Shown here piece after piece: positions 15,696 to 24,362 of a stretch of DNA of 42,578 nucleotides. Source of the DNA: Flagellimonas sediminis (GTDB lineage: Bacteria; Bacteroidota; Bacteroidia; Flavobacteriales; Flavobacteriaceae); assembly GCF_010500845.1 (NCBI RefSeq), contig NZ_JAAAMI010000015.1, positions 1-42,578 of the forward strand, in the 5' to 3' direction. Numbering within the stretch: position 1 is the stretch's first letter; the number at the start of each line of letters is the position of its first letter. The position numbers and the translations under genes were made by a program. The notes beneath the pieces were generated by a model, which had not been told where the DNA came from, searched no databases, and saw only the letters and a program-made list of their open reading frames with translations.

Positions 15696-16940
15696 TTGAA
15701 GACTCCTTATCACACATACATCCTTTGCCTTATCTTTTCCTTGTTAGGTCAAGGAATTTGGGCCAAGACCTGGAAGATTTGTACTACCTGTGAATACAGT
15801 TCCATCAAGCAGACCATCCAACTGGCAAAGGCCCATGACACCCTGTTGGTGCAAAAGGGAACCTATCGGGAATATGAGATTGTGGTGGACAAGCCTTTGG
15901 TCATCAAGGGTACGGATTATCCGATTGTGGATGGCGAAAAAAAGGGGGAAATCTTCCAGATCCAATCGGACGGGGTGACGCTCGACGGGCTTTTCATCAT
16001 CAATGTGGGGGTCAGCTATACCAAGGACAATGCGGCCATACGGGTGATCCGGAGCAAGGATTTCCGAATCCAGAACATGGTTTTGGAGCAATTGTTCTTC
16101 GGCATCTATTTGGAAAAATCCTCCCACGGCAAAGTCTACCACAACCGAATCATTGGTGAGGCAGTGGACGAATATAATTCGGGGAACGGTATCCAATTGT
16201 GGTATTCCTCGGACATCGAGGTGTCCAAAAATCATGTTCAAGGAACGCGGGACGGCATTTATCTGGAGTTTTCCGATCGGATTACGATTACGGGCAACAC
16301 TAGTATGGACAATCTCAGATACGGGCTTCATTTCATGTTTTCCAACAACGATATCTATACCCAAAACACTTTTGAAAACAATGGTGCCGGTGTTGCGGTC
16401 ATGTTCTCCAAGTTCATAACCATGAAAGACAACACTTTTCGAAAAAACTGGGGAACGGCTGCCTACGGCATGCTGTTGAAGGAAATCAATGATGCCGAGA
16501 TCATTGGAAATACCTTTGAGGAAAACACCATCGGTATCAATATTGAGGGATCTAACCGAATCCGGTATACCAACAACGATTTTATAGGCAATGGTTGGGC
16601 CATTAGGGTGATAGGGGCCTGCTATACCAATAGTTTCAGGGGCAATAATTTCTTGTACAACTCCTTCGATATTTCTTATAACAGCAAATTGAACGACAAT
16701 GTGTTCGAGGGCAACTTTTGGAGTGGCTATACCGGATATGATCTGGACAAGGATGGTATCGGGGATGTGCCCTACCGTCCGGTCAAGCTCTTTTCGTATG
16801 TAGTGAACCGAACTCCGGAGACCATTGTCCTGTTGCGGAGCCTTTTCATGGATATCATTGATTTCTCCGAAAGGGTCTCCCCGGTGTTCACCCCGGACAA
16901 TTTAAAAGATGCCCAACCTTTAATGAAAATACGATCATGA
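15696..16940 (+). CDS. nosD: NosD periplasmic copper-assembly protein
   Basis: A 414-residue exported protein made of right-handed beta-helix (CASH/parallel beta-helix) repeats, needed with NosF and NosY to build the CuZ cluster. A signal peptide (to about residue 23, WAKTW) is followed by repeats with the recurrent N-x-F/I and GIxLxxS pattern. Near the end is DLDKDGIGDVPYRP, typical of NosD. The start is a TTG at 15696: no in-frame ATG precedes the signal peptide. The stop overlaps the nosF ATG by 4 bases. Confidence 0.94.
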   Translation: MKTPYHTYILCLIFSLLGQGIWAKTWKICTTCEYSSIKQTIQLAKAHDTLLVQKGTYREYEIVVDKPLVIKGTDYPIVDGEKKGEIFQIQSDGVTLDGLFIINVGVSYTKDNAAIRVIRSKDFRIQNMVLEQLFFGIYLEKSSHGKVYHNRIIGEAVDEYNSGNGIQLWYSSDIEVSKNHVQGTRDGIYLEFSDRITITGNTSMDNLRYGLHFMFSNNDIYTQNTFENNGAGVAVMFSKFITMKDNTFRKNWGTAAYGMLLKEINDAEIIGNTFEENTIGINIEGSNRIRYTNNDFIGNGWAIRVIGACYTNSFRGNNFLYNSFDISYNSKLNDNVFEGNFWSGYTGYDLDKDGIGDVPYRPVKLFSYVVNRTPETIVLLRSLFMDIIDFSERVSPVFTPDNLKDAQPLMKIRS

Positions 16941-17665
16941 CCATTGACATAAAAGACCTTCATAAACAATTTGGCAAGAACCAGGTATTGAAAGGTGTCG
17001 ACCTGACCATTGACAAGGGCCGGATATATGCCATTTTGGGCCCTAACGGTTCGGGAAAGACCACCTTGATCAAGAGTATCCTGGGTATGGTGCTTCCCGA
17101 CAAAGGTCATATCACCGTATTGGACAAGCCTATCAAAAAACAATGGAAGTACCGCAAGCAGATCGATTATCTCCCACAGATTGCCAACTTTCCACCGAAC
17201 ATCAAAGTGAAGGAGCTTATCCATATGATTAAGGACCTGCGGAACAGTCCCAGTGCTGAAAAGGAATTGATAGACCTCTTTGGCCTTGGACCCTTTCTGG
17301 ATAAAAAACTGTCCACCCTCTCCGGGGGCACCAAACAAAAGGTGAACATTGTACTGACCTTTATGTTCGACAGCCCCTTGCTCATTCTTGATGAACCGAC
17401 AACGGGGCTGGACCCCATGGCCCTGATTCGTTTGAAGGAGTTGATCTTGAAGGAAAAATCCAATGGAAAGACCATCCTCATCACATCCCATATCATGCAA
17501 TTTGTGGAAGAAATGGCCGACCAGATCGTATACCTGTTGGAAGGTGACATTTATTTTAAGGGAACCATCCCCGAACTTAAGAAACAGACAGGGCAGTCCA
17601 GTTTTGAACATGCCATTGCAACCCTAACCACTTCTGAAAACCATGCTGAAAATACTGAAATATAG
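16937..17665 (+). CDS. nosF: NosF ABC-transporter ATPase
   Basis: A 242-residue ATPase of the NosFY ABC transporter. It has Walker A GPNGSGKTT (about 35-43), a Q loop region YLPQIANFP, signature LSGGTKQKV, Walker B LLILDEPTTGLDP and the switch His in ITSHIM. It overlaps nosD by 4 bases and nosY by 23 bases, so the three are translationally linked. In the known system NosDFY mobilises sulfur or copper species to NosZ. Confidence 0.95.
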   Translation: MTIDIKDLHKQFGKNQVLKGVDLTIDKGRIYAILGPNGSGKTTLIKSILGMVLPDKGHITVLDKPIKKQWKYRKQIDYLPQIANFPPNIKVKELIHMIKDLRNSPSAEKELIDLFGLGPFLDKKLSTLSGGTKQKVNIVLTFMFDSPLLILDEPTTGLDPMALIRLKELILKEKSNGKTILITSHIMQFVEEMADQIVYLLEGDIYFKGTIPELKKQTGQSSFEHAIATLTTSENHAENTEI

Positions 17666-18425
17666 TTTTTACGACCTTATTCGTAGCCGCTGGAGCTATG
17701 TCTATTTTTTATTTTACTTGATTCTGGGATTTGTATTGTTGTTCCTGAACAACGATGTCTCCAAGGCCGTAATCACCCTAATGAACGTGATCATTGTATT
17801 GATTCCTTTGATAGGGACCATTTTCGGAGTGATGTACTATTACAATTCCCGGGAGTTTACCGAACTGCTCTTGGCACAGCCGATCAATCGCACCTCTATT
17901 TTTATGGGCCAGTATTTGGGTGTGGCCGGTTCCCTGACCATGAGTCTGGTTCTTGGACTCGGCATCCCTTTTCTACTCTATGGGCTTTTGCGCAGTGATG
18001 CCATCTTTGACTTTTCACTCCTGCTGGTTACCGGGTCCTTTCTGACCTTCATCTTTGTGGGGTTGTCCTTTGTCATTGCCATATCCAACGAAAACAAGAT
18101 CAAAGGATTTGGGTATGCCGTACTGTTATGGCTCTTTCTGGCAGTAGTCTATGACGGGCTCTTTTTAATGTCACTTATTGTTTTTGAGGAGTATCCCTTG
18201 GATACTTTTTCCTTGGTGGCCACCATGCTCAATCCCATTGATCTCTCCAGGATATTGATACTTCTCAAATTGGACATTTCTGCTCTATTAGGCTATACAG
18301 GGGCCATCTTTAAAAAGTTTTTCGGGACCGATCTTGGGTTCCTGGTTTCCATGGCCATACTGCTGTGCTGGACGGTCTTGCCCGTGTTAGGACTGGGATA
18401 CAAGGCAAAACGAAAGGATTTTTAG
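17643..18425 (+). CDS. nosY: NosY ABC-transporter permease
   Basis: A 260-residue inner-membrane permease with six predicted helices (about 18-34, 40-66, 98-116, 120-145, 152-180 and 231-252). It carries the NosY-type segment YYYNSREFTELLLAQPINR after the second helix. It starts inside the 3' end of nosF. It is the membrane partner of NosF and, through it, of NosD. Confidence 0.93.
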   Translation: MLKILKYSFYDLIRSRWSYVYFLFYLILGFVLLFLNNDVSKAVITLMNVIIVLIPLIGTIFGVMYYYNSREFTELLLAQPINRTSIFMGQYLGVAGSLTMSLVLGLGIPFLLYGLLRSDAIFDFSLLLVTGSFLTFIFVGLSFVIAISNENKIKGFGYAVLLWLFLAVVYDGLFLMSLIVFEEYPLDTFSLVATMLNPIDLSRILILLKLDISALLGYTGAIFKKFFGTDLGFLVSMAILLCWTVLPVLGLGYKAKRKDF

Positions 18426-18432
18426 GAAAGGT

Positions 18433-19662
18433 GTGGGCCATTTGAACAACATCCAAGCGAGTAAAAGAAAATACCGACGACATGCCTTGTTGGCCATGCT
18501 CTATTTTACCATTGCCGCCCTCCTCGGTGTCCTGTTACGCTTTTATCCCTTGTCCTCCTTCACTTTTAATTATCGGTTTGTGGTACATGCCCACTCGCAC
18601 ATTGCCCTATTGGGATGGGTGTATGTTGCACTGACCACCATCCTTCATTATTGTTTTGTGAAAAACGATACAACGGCCCATAAGAGATACAACTGGATTT
18701 TTTGGGCAACGCAGGGAACATTGATCGGCATGATGCTGACCTTCCCGTTCCAAGGCTATGCCTTGTTCTCGATCATTTTTTCCACGTTGTTTTTGATCAT
18801 GTCCTATATCTTTTTCCATCATTTCCTAAAAAATATCGACCCCAAACATAAGGATAGTAGGGCACTGCAATGTATGAAGGCGGCCCTTTGGTATATGGTC
18901 ATCTCCAGTTTGGGGCCTTGGGCCCTGGGCATGATCATGACCCTCCTGGGCTCCCAATCCATTTGGTATCGCATCGCCATTTACTTTTACCTTCATTTTC
19001 AGTACAACGGGTGGATGGTCTTGGCCTTGATAGGGTTGGTTCTTTTTGCCTTGGAACAACAGGGCATGGCGTTCCCCAAAAAAAGGTTCTCCCGCTTTTT
19101 TTGGAGCATGAACATTGGAATCGTCCTTACTTTTTTCCTCTCCACACTTTGGACGGATCCATCCCCAACGGTCTATGTCCTTGCAGGTATTGGGACCTTG
19201 GCCCAATTGGGTGCCTTTGGGGTTTTGTGGGTACAGTTCAAAGGGGAGGCTGCCAGACTGCTCCTCACCAAGTGGCAGGTGATGCTCCTCAAATTGGTTG
19301 TGGTCCTGTTTTGCATAAAACTGCTGTTGCAACTTCTGACCACACTCCCCTATTTTGTACAAATGGCCACTCGTCATATTGACCTTATCATTGGATACCT
19401 GCATCTGACCTTTTTGGGCGTGATCAGTATAGGACTCTTCTTCTTGATGGATTATTTCAAGCTGTTCCAGGTTTCAAGAAGACCGTTTCAATGGTACTTT
19501 TTAGGGTTCCTGACCATGGAAATCCTGATTTTTTACAGAGGTATGGCAGGATGGCTACAATGGCCCCTTTGGGATGGCCATACCGAAACGTTGGCCGTGG
19601 GCAGTCTATTGATTCCTTTGTCATTGCTCTGGATGCTTCTTAAAAACCGGTTGCCCTCCTGA
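18433..19662 (+). CDS. Multi-His membrane protein, haem-copper-oxidase-subunit-I-like
   Basis: A 409-residue inner-membrane protein with about 12 hydrophobic segments. Histidines sit at helix positions like those that bind haem in haem-copper oxidases and NnrS: VVHAHSHIALLGW (about 50-63), YLHFQYNGW, and HIDLIIGYLHLTFLG near 314-328. It is shorter than a normal subunit I (about 450-480) and I see no Tyr-His crosslink motif or proton channel. Families annotated NnrS (NO-stress protein) or oxidase subunit I-like both fit partly. The start is uncertain: GTG at 18433 keeps a basic N-terminus; TTG at 18442 is an alternative. It begins 7 bp after nosY, so it belongs to the nos transcript. Confidence 0.7.
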   Translation: MGHLNNIQASKRKYRRHALLAMLYFTIAALLGVLLRFYPLSSFTFNYRFVVHAHSHIALLGWVYVALTTILHYCFVKNDTTAHKRYNWIFWATQGTLIGMMLTFPFQGYALFSIIFSTLFLIMSYIFFHHFLKNIDPKHKDSRALQCMKAALWYMVISSLGPWALGMIMTLLGSQSIWYRIAIYFYLHFQYNGWMVLALIGLVLFALEQQGMAFPKKRFSRFFWSMNIGIVLTFFLSTLWTDPSPTVYVLAGIGTLAQLGAFGVLWVQFKGEAARLLLTKWQVMLLKLVVVLFCIKLLLQLLTTLPYFVQMATRHIDLIIGYLHLTFLGVISIGLFFLMDYFKLFQVSRRPFQWYFLGFLTMEILIFYRGMAGWLQWPLWDGHTETLAVGSLLIPLSLLWMLLKNRLPS

Positions 19663-19744
19663 ATTTTTACACCATGCATCAAACCACAACCATTAACCAG
19701 TAATATTTGGCAACCATCGTTCCATGGATCAAAAAAATAATAAA

Positions 19745-19782
19745 GGATAAATTTGTCCGAATTGGTTTTAAACGTATCTTTG
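19745..19782 (+). promoter_or_regulatory. Promoter and operator of rrf2 copy 2
   Basis: GGATAAATTTGTCC (19745-19758) is a near-perfect dyad. Its TTTG (19752-19755) forms the -33 element, standing 19 bp from a -7 box TATCTTTG (19775-19782) that fits TAnnTTTG. The dyad therefore covers the -33 box, as expected for a repressor acting on its own gene at 19800. Confidence 0.7.
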
Positions 19783-19799
19783 TACTGAAATAGATTCCC

Positions 19800-20237
19800 A
19801 TGATGTTTTCAAAAGCTTGTGAATATGGAATTCGGGCAGCGGTCTATATTGCCCTGCAATCCTTGGAAGGCAGACGTGTCAGTGTCAATGAGATTGCCGA
19901 GGAAATCGACTCTCCCATTGCCTTCACCGCCAAGATTTTGCAACAGCTGTCCAGAAACAATGTCATCCATTCCGTAAAAGGGCCCACAGGAGGTTTTGAA
20001 ATTGAACGTACCGATATGGAAGCCGTGAAATTGAACATGGTCGTCAAGGCCATTGACGGAGACCAAATATACGTGGGTTGCGGGCTTGGTCTCAAGGAGT
20101 GCGATGCGGGTAAACCCTGTCCCCTGCACGATAAGTTCGTGGATATCCGGACGGACCTTAGGCATATGTTGGAAAGCACCAGTCTATATGAACTGGCAAC
20201 CGGACTCGAGGTGGGATTGACCTATTTGAAACGCTAA
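19800..20237 (+). CDS. Rrf2-family Fe-S regulator (NsrR/IscR-like), copy 2
   Basis: A 145-residue regulator: winged helix-turn-helix at about 2-65 with the wing VKGPTGGFEI, then the cluster ligands C-x6-C-x5-C in GCGLGLKECDAGKPCPLH. It precedes the ric gene by 64 bp, and matching dyads stand before both genes, the classic layout of an NO-responsive NsrR that controls itself and the Fe-S repair protein. A second ATG three bases on is an equally good start. Effector (NO, iron or redox) is inferred. Confidence 0.92.
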   Translation: MMFSKACEYGIRAAVYIALQSLEGRRVSVNEIAEEIDSPIAFTAKILQQLSRNNVIHSVKGPTGGFEIERTDMEAVKLNMVVKAIDGDQIYVGCGLGLKECDAGKPCPLHDKFVDIRTDLRHMLESTSLYELATGLEVGLTYLKR

Positions 20238-20256
20238 AAAAATTTGATCAAATAAA

Positions 20257-20270
20257 GGACAATTTTGTCC
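20257..20270. promoter_or_regulatory. Rrf2-type operator before ric
   Basis: GGACAA-TT-TTGTCC is a perfect 14-bp palindrome, the best of the six copies. It stands 20 bp after the rrf2 stop and 31 bp before the ric ATG, and its TTTG could be the -33 element of a weak promoter (TAAATCCG at 20289). Confidence 0.7.
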
Positions 20271-20301
20271 GATTAATAAGTATACCAGTAAATCCGTTAT
20301 T

Positions 20302-21030
20302 ATGAACCCTACGATGGAAAAAACAGTGGGCCAATTGGTGGCCGAGGACTACCGAACTGCCCAAGTATTCAAGAACCACAAGATTGACTTTTGCTGTAAG
20401 GGCAACCGGACCTTGCAAGAGGTTGCAGCACACAAAAACCTGGATTTCGAAGTTCTGTTGCAGGAATTGGGGGAAGCCCGGAAAGAAAGTCAAAGCGACC
20501 TGCCCGATTTCAATACATGGCCGTTGGACCTATTGATCGACTATATCGAAAAGAAACACCACCGCTATGTGGAGGAACGTATACCCATCCTAAAGCAATA
20601 CCTCAACAAACTATGCCAAGTCCACGGGAGCAATCATCCCGAGCTATATGGCATCTTCGAACACTTTACTGCCTCGGCCGGGGAACTGGCCATGCACATG
20701 AAAAAAGAGGAGTTGATCCTGTTCCCACACATCCGCAAAATGGTGCAGGGGCAAACCCAAGGTGAAGAATTGGACCGCCCCCATTTCGACACCGTCAAAA
20801 ACCCCATACGAATGATGATGGAAGAGCACGACAACGAAGGGGAACGCTTTCGAAAAATCGCCAAATTGAGCGGTGATTACACCCCGCCCGATGATGCCTG
20901 TAACACCTATAGGGTCACCTACTCCCTACTTCAAGAGTTTGAGGGAGATCTGCACCGCCATATCCATTTGGAGAACAATATTCTCTTTCCAAAAGCGGAA
21001 GCCCTGGAAAAAAAATTGTCCCAAAACTAA
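20302..21030 (+). CDS. ric: Iron-sulfur cluster repair di-iron protein (Ric/ScdA/YtfE)
   Basis: A 242-residue cytosolic protein that repairs Fe-S clusters damaged by nitric oxide or peroxide. The N-terminal ScdA_N domain (about 5-65) has VFKNHKIDFCCKGNRTL with its CC pair; the hemerythrin-like domain (about 75-235) has di-iron ligands in HHRYVEERIP, the HMKKEELILFPHI segment, MMMEEHDNEGE and DLHRHIHLENNILFP. Regulation by the preceding Rrf2 protein is suggested by the perfect palindrome before it. Length fits the family. Confidence 0.95.
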   Translation: MNPTMEKTVGQLVAEDYRTAQVFKNHKIDFCCKGNRTLQEVAAHKNLDFEVLLQELGEARKESQSDLPDFNTWPLDLLIDYIEKKHHRYVEERIPILKQYLNKLCQVHGSNHPELYGIFEHFTASAGELAMHMKKEELILFPHIRKMVQGQTQGEELDRPHFDTVKNPIRMMMEEHDNEGERFRKIAKLSGDYTPPDDACNTYRVTYSLLQEFEGDLHRHIHLENNILFPKAEALEKKLSQN

Positions 21031-21037
21031 AATTGCC

Positions 21038-21499
21038 TTGGACCACGCTCACATCAAAAGACACAAGGCCCTTCAGCAGGTAAGCCGTGAACACCATCAC
21101 GGCCTGCTCCTGTGTTGGAAAATCCGGATGGGACTATCCAAAAAAGTGGCCCCTGAACGGATCAAAACCTATTCGGATTGGTTTTACAAAACCTATTTGG
21201 TACCGCATTTCGAAATGGAGGAGCTTTACATCTTTCCCATTATCGGAAATGACCACCCGTGGATCAAAAAAGCATTAACGGACCATCGAAGATTGACCCG
21301 GCTGTTCACTATAGCCCTGCCAGATATCAAAACGTTGGTACAGATCGAGGAAACGTTGGAACAGCATATCCGATTTGAGGAACGCCAATTGTTCAACCAT
21401 ATCCAACATGTGGCCACCACTTCCCAATTGCACCTTTTGGAAAAACACCATACCCATGAAAAATTCAAAGACAATACCGATGACCCCTTCTGGAACTGA
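21038..21499 (+). CDS. Hemerythrin-like (HHE) protein
   Basis: A 153-residue four-helix protein of the hemerythrin HHE family with probable metal ligands in SREHHHGLLL, HFEMEELYIFPII, DHRRL and LEQHIRFEERQLF. The only sensible start is a TTG at 21038, 8 bp after the ric stop; the open frame continues upstream within ric but is a shadow there. Such proteins bind O2 or NO at a di-iron or haem site; here it likely works with Ric in NO or oxygen handling. Cotranscription with ric is nearly certain. Confidence 0.8.
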   Translation: MDHAHIKRHKALQQVSREHHHGLLLCWKIRMGLSKKVAPERIKTYSDWFYKTYLVPHFEMEELYIFPIIGNDHPWIKKALTDHRRLTRLFTIALPDIKTLVQIEETLEQHIRFEERQLFNHIQHVATTSQLHLLEKHHTHEKFKDNTDDPFWN

Positions 21500-21563
21500 A
21501 CAACACACAAATGTCTTCACTAGAATCCATCATCAATGGTTCACTGAGTTCAAAAAGGGCCAG

Positions 21564-21803
21564 ATGGGCTATGCCACCATTGCGATCATTGGCCAAAGCT
21601 GTCTAGGTTCCGCGGCTGCCATGGTATTATTGATGGGGACACTGGACACGGCCATACAAATGACTTTACTGTTCTTTGTAACCATCCTCTGCATGGCGTT
21701 CAACGGTGCAGTACTGGCCCAATTAAGACCCTTGACGACATTCAATCTTTTGATTATGAGCGTCGTCTTCAATACCTTGGTCGTTTTGTTCCATATCATT
21801 TAA
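21564..21803 (+). CDS. Small two-helix membrane protein
   Basis: A 79-residue frame from the ATG at 21564 with three hydrophobic stretches (about 4-24, 31-50 and 58-79). Eighteen codons of good composition stand before this ATG (a FTRIHHQWFTEFKKG segment) but contain no ATG, GTG or TTG. The true start may therefore be a rare codon such as ATC or GTC near 21510, or a small frameshift may have removed it. I do not recognise a characterised family. It follows the hemerythrin-like gene directly and probably shares its transcript. Confidence 0.6.
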   Translation: MGYATIAIIGQSCLGSAAAMVLLMGTLDTAIQMTLLFFVTILCMAFNGAVLAQLRPLTTFNLLIMSVVFNTLVVLFHII

Positions 21804-22057
21804 TCTTCCAGATAGGTAACCTGACTTAGGTATTTTCGAAGTTTCTTATTGACGTTTGGATAGTGTAAGGCCTTTTTCCTCATAGTATGTTGAATGTCTT
21901 ATCCCTAATTTCATTGTCACCCAACTTTCAAACATCAATATATGATAAAAAGGTCATTTTATTGTTAATAAGTCATTTTATAACTTTTGCCCTCCTTCCC
22001 CTATTCAAAATCCCCTTAGTTTAATTTTATGGAGGATCAAAACCAAACACCCTGTTT
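21804..22057. other. Intergenic region before nrdG with repeated GTCATTTTAT
   Basis: A 254-bp gap without a convincing gene. Two direct copies of AGTCATTTTAT-like sequence begin at 21952 and 21971 (19 bp apart), next to a dyad ATGA-N8-TCAT at 21942-21957. A possible but irregular -7 box TAACTTTTG follows at about 21981. This is likely the control region of nrdGD. No NrdR-type box is seen. Confidence 0.5.
21943..21956. promoter_or_regulatory. Possible Rrf2-type operator before nrdG
   Basis: TGATAAAAAGGTCA matches GGATAAAAATGTCT (before rrf2 copy 1) at 11 of 14 positions. It is the weakest of the six copies and might be chance, but it lies in the only intergenic region upstream of the anaerobic ribonucleotide reductase genes. 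Confidence 0.35.
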
Positions 22058-22507
22058 ATGTTCTTTTATGATTTTCAGGTCGTCCTCCAAGAAGTACCTG
22101 GTGAGATCAGTCTTTGCTTTTCCATCTCGGGTTGCCCCTTGCACTGTGAGGGATGCCACTCCCCTTTTTTATGGAAGGAAGGAAGCGGCACCAGGCTGAC
22201 ATCCGAATATTTCCAAAAACGATTGGACCAATATACCGGTCTTGCAAGTTGTGTGCTCTTTATGGGTGGTGAATGGCATTCAAGAACCTTGGTGGAACGT
22301 TTGAAACATGCCCGGCAACAGGGATACAGGACATGCCTTTACACGGGTGCCGATCACGTACCACCTGAAATCCTCGAACATCTGACCTATATCAAGACAG
22401 GCAAGTGGAACCGGTACCTAGGGGGGCTGGACCGCAAGACTACCAACCAAATGTTCAAGGAAGTCAGTACCAACACCATGCTCAACCATTTGTTCAATCC
22501 TAAATAA
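22058..22507 (+). CDS. nrdG: Anaerobic ribonucleotide reductase activating protein (radical SAM)
   Basis: A 149-residue radical-SAM activase. The Fe-S motif C-x3-C-x2-C appears in GCPLHCEGCHSP (about 29-40), followed by VLFMGGEW matching the GGE motif for SAM binding. It makes the glycyl radical on NrdD. It lies 8 bp before nrdD on the same strand. The ATG at 22058 gives a normal NrdG N-terminus (FYDFQVVLQEVPG). Length is typical of the short NrdG group. Confidence 0.9.
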   Translation: MFFYDFQVVLQEVPGEISLCFSISGCPLHCEGCHSPFLWKEGSGTRLTSEYFQKRLDQYTGLASCVLFMGGEWHSRTLVERLKHARQQGYRTCLYTGADHVPPEILEHLTYIKTGKWNRYLGGLDRKTTNQMFKEVSTNTMLNHLFNPK

Positions 22508-22515
22508 ATTTTAAT

Positions 22516-24342
22516 ATGATACGACTGACCCATGATCAGATTTCCAAAAAGATGGCATTCATCGACCATTACCTCAATTCCGACAATGCCGCGGATGGTT
22601 CGAAGGTCGACGCCAATGCCAATGTCACCTCCAAGAACATCGCTACCATGGAAGCAGAACTCAACAAGGACATCAATATTCAGGTGAACCGGGCCCTCGT
22701 CCAGCGTAAGATCGCTTCCTTGTTCGGGGAAGCACTTGCCCTGGAATATGCACGGCAAATCGAGTCCCATGAAATCTATGTCCACGATGAGACTTCGCTC
22801 AAGCCCTATTGTGCCTCTATCAGCATGTATCCCTTCCTCTTGGACGGACTGACCAAATTGGGTGGGGAAAGTCAGGCCCCAAAGCACTTGGAAAGCTTTT
22901 GCGGGGAATTCGTCAATTTGGTGTTTGCGGTAAGTTCCCAGTTTGCCGGTGCCCTGGCCACTGTGGAGTTTTTGATGTATTTCGACCACTTTGCGGCCAA
23001 AGATTATGGTCCAGATTACCTAAGGACCCACACCCATATCATTGCCAATCATTTACAGCATGTGGTCTATGCCATCAACCAACCTGCTGCAGCCAGGGGC
23101 TACCAATCGGTTTTCTGGAATATTTCCATCTACGATAGGCCCTACTTTGATAACATGTTCGCGGATTTTGTCTTTCCTGATATGGGCAGGCCCCAATGGG
23201 ATCGGGTCAAAAAGCTCCAAGCCTTTTTCATGGACTGGTTCAACCAAGAGCGTACCAAGGCCATCCTGACCTTCCCCGTGGTGACGGCCGCCATGTTGAC
23301 GAAGGATGGAACCCCCGTTGACTTGGAATTTACCGACCTATGTGCCCGGGAACTGAGCGAGGGCAACTCCTTTTTTATCTACCAGTCCGAAAATGCGGAC
23401 AGTCTGGCCTCCTGTTGCAGATTGCGCAATGAGATCAGTGACAATACTTTTAGTTATTCCCTTGGAGCTGGTGGCGTTGCCACAGGTTCCATCAATGTGA
23501 TTACGCTGAACATGAACCGCTTGGTGCAACAAGGATCCGATATTGTGGCAGCGGTCCAAAAGGTCCACAAGTACCAGGTAGCTTTTAGAATGCTTATCGA
23601 TGATTATGAAAAAGCAGGGATGTTACCGGTCTATAATGCCGGGTTGATATCACTGGACAAACAATTCCTGACCGTGGGCATCAACGGCATGGTGGAGGCT
23701 GCTGAAAGCCAGGGGATACAAGTGGGCAACAATGAAATGTACAAGGATTTTGTCAATCATTATCTCAAAGCCATATACCAAGAAAACAGAAAGGCCCGTG
23801 AAACCTTTGGTTACCTGTTCAACACTGAATTCGTCCCTGCCGAAAACCTAGGGGTCAAAAACGCCAAGTGGGACCGGGAAGACGGATTTTTTGTTTCCAG
23901 GGACTGTTACAACTCTTATTTCTATGTGGTGGAGGATGACCGGACCAACACCTTGGACAAGATCATGTTGCACGGAAAGGATACCATCCAATATTTGGAT
24001 GGGGGATCGGCCCTCCATCTCAATTTGGAGGAAACCCCCAACCAAGAAGGGTTCAAAAAACTGATCCATGCCACGGCCAGGGCCGGGTGCAATTACTTTT
24101 GTTTCAACATCCGTATCACCATATGCAATGATTGCGCCCATATCGACAAACGGACCCTATGGGAGTGCAGTTCATGCCATTCACACAATGTGGACCATGC
24201 CACCCGGGTCATCGGGTACCTCAAACGGGTTTCCAATTTCAGTTCGGGCAGACAAAAGGAACATGGATTGCGCCATTATCATTGCAACGATCAGGTAAAA
24301 CCTGTCAAACGAACCAACTTGGAAACCATGGAACGTGAATAA
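22516..24342 (+). CDS. nrdD: Anaerobic (class III) ribonucleoside-triphosphate reductase
   Basis: A 608-residue enzyme making deoxynucleotides without oxygen. It shows the NrdD start NVTSKNIATMEAEL, the HEIYVHDETSLKPYC segment, and at the C-terminus the zinc site CNDC...CSSC and the glycyl-radical loop RVIGYLKRVS with G567. Unlike many NrdD (about 700 residues) no N-terminal ATP-cone is present, so overall dATP inhibition may be missing. It works with NrdG encoded just upstream. Presence beside nos genes fits growth under oxygen limitation. Confidence 0.94.
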   Translation: MIRLTHDQISKKMAFIDHYLNSDNAADGSKVDANANVTSKNIATMEAELNKDINIQVNRALVQRKIASLFGEALALEYARQIESHEIYVHDETSLKPYCASISMYPFLLDGLTKLGGESQAPKHLESFCGEFVNLVFAVSSQFAGALATVEFLMYFDHFAAKDYGPDYLRTHTHIIANHLQHVVYAINQPAAARGYQSVFWNISIYDRPYFDNMFADFVFPDMGRPQWDRVKKLQAFFMDWFNQERTKAILTFPVVTAAMLTKDGTPVDLEFTDLCARELSEGNSFFIYQSENADSLASCCRLRNEISDNTFSYSLGAGGVATGSINVITLNMNRLVQQGSDIVAAVQKVHKYQVAFRMLIDDYEKAGMLPVYNAGLISLDKQFLTVGINGMVEAAESQGIQVGNNEMYKDFVNHYLKAIYQENRKARETFGYLFNTEFVPAENLGVKNAKWDREDGFFVSRDCYNSYFYVVEDDRTNTLDKIMLHGKDTIQYLDGGSALHLNLEETPNQEGFKKLIHATARAGCNYFCFNIRITICNDCAHIDKRTLWECSSCHSHNVDHATRVIGYLKRVSNFSSGRQKEHGLRHYHCNDQVKPVKRTNLETMERE

Positions 24343-24362
24343 CCCCACCCCAGGTGTCATAA

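Noticed and set aside
18433..19662. Canonical haem-copper oxidase or nitric oxide reductase subunit
   Set aside because: Too short and lacking a visible full set of six His ligands; only a relative can be claimed.
20873..21037. Upstream extension of the hemerythrin-like gene inside ric
   Set aside because: The extension is out-of-frame with ric and not hemerythrin-like; the domain begins at the TTG at 21038.
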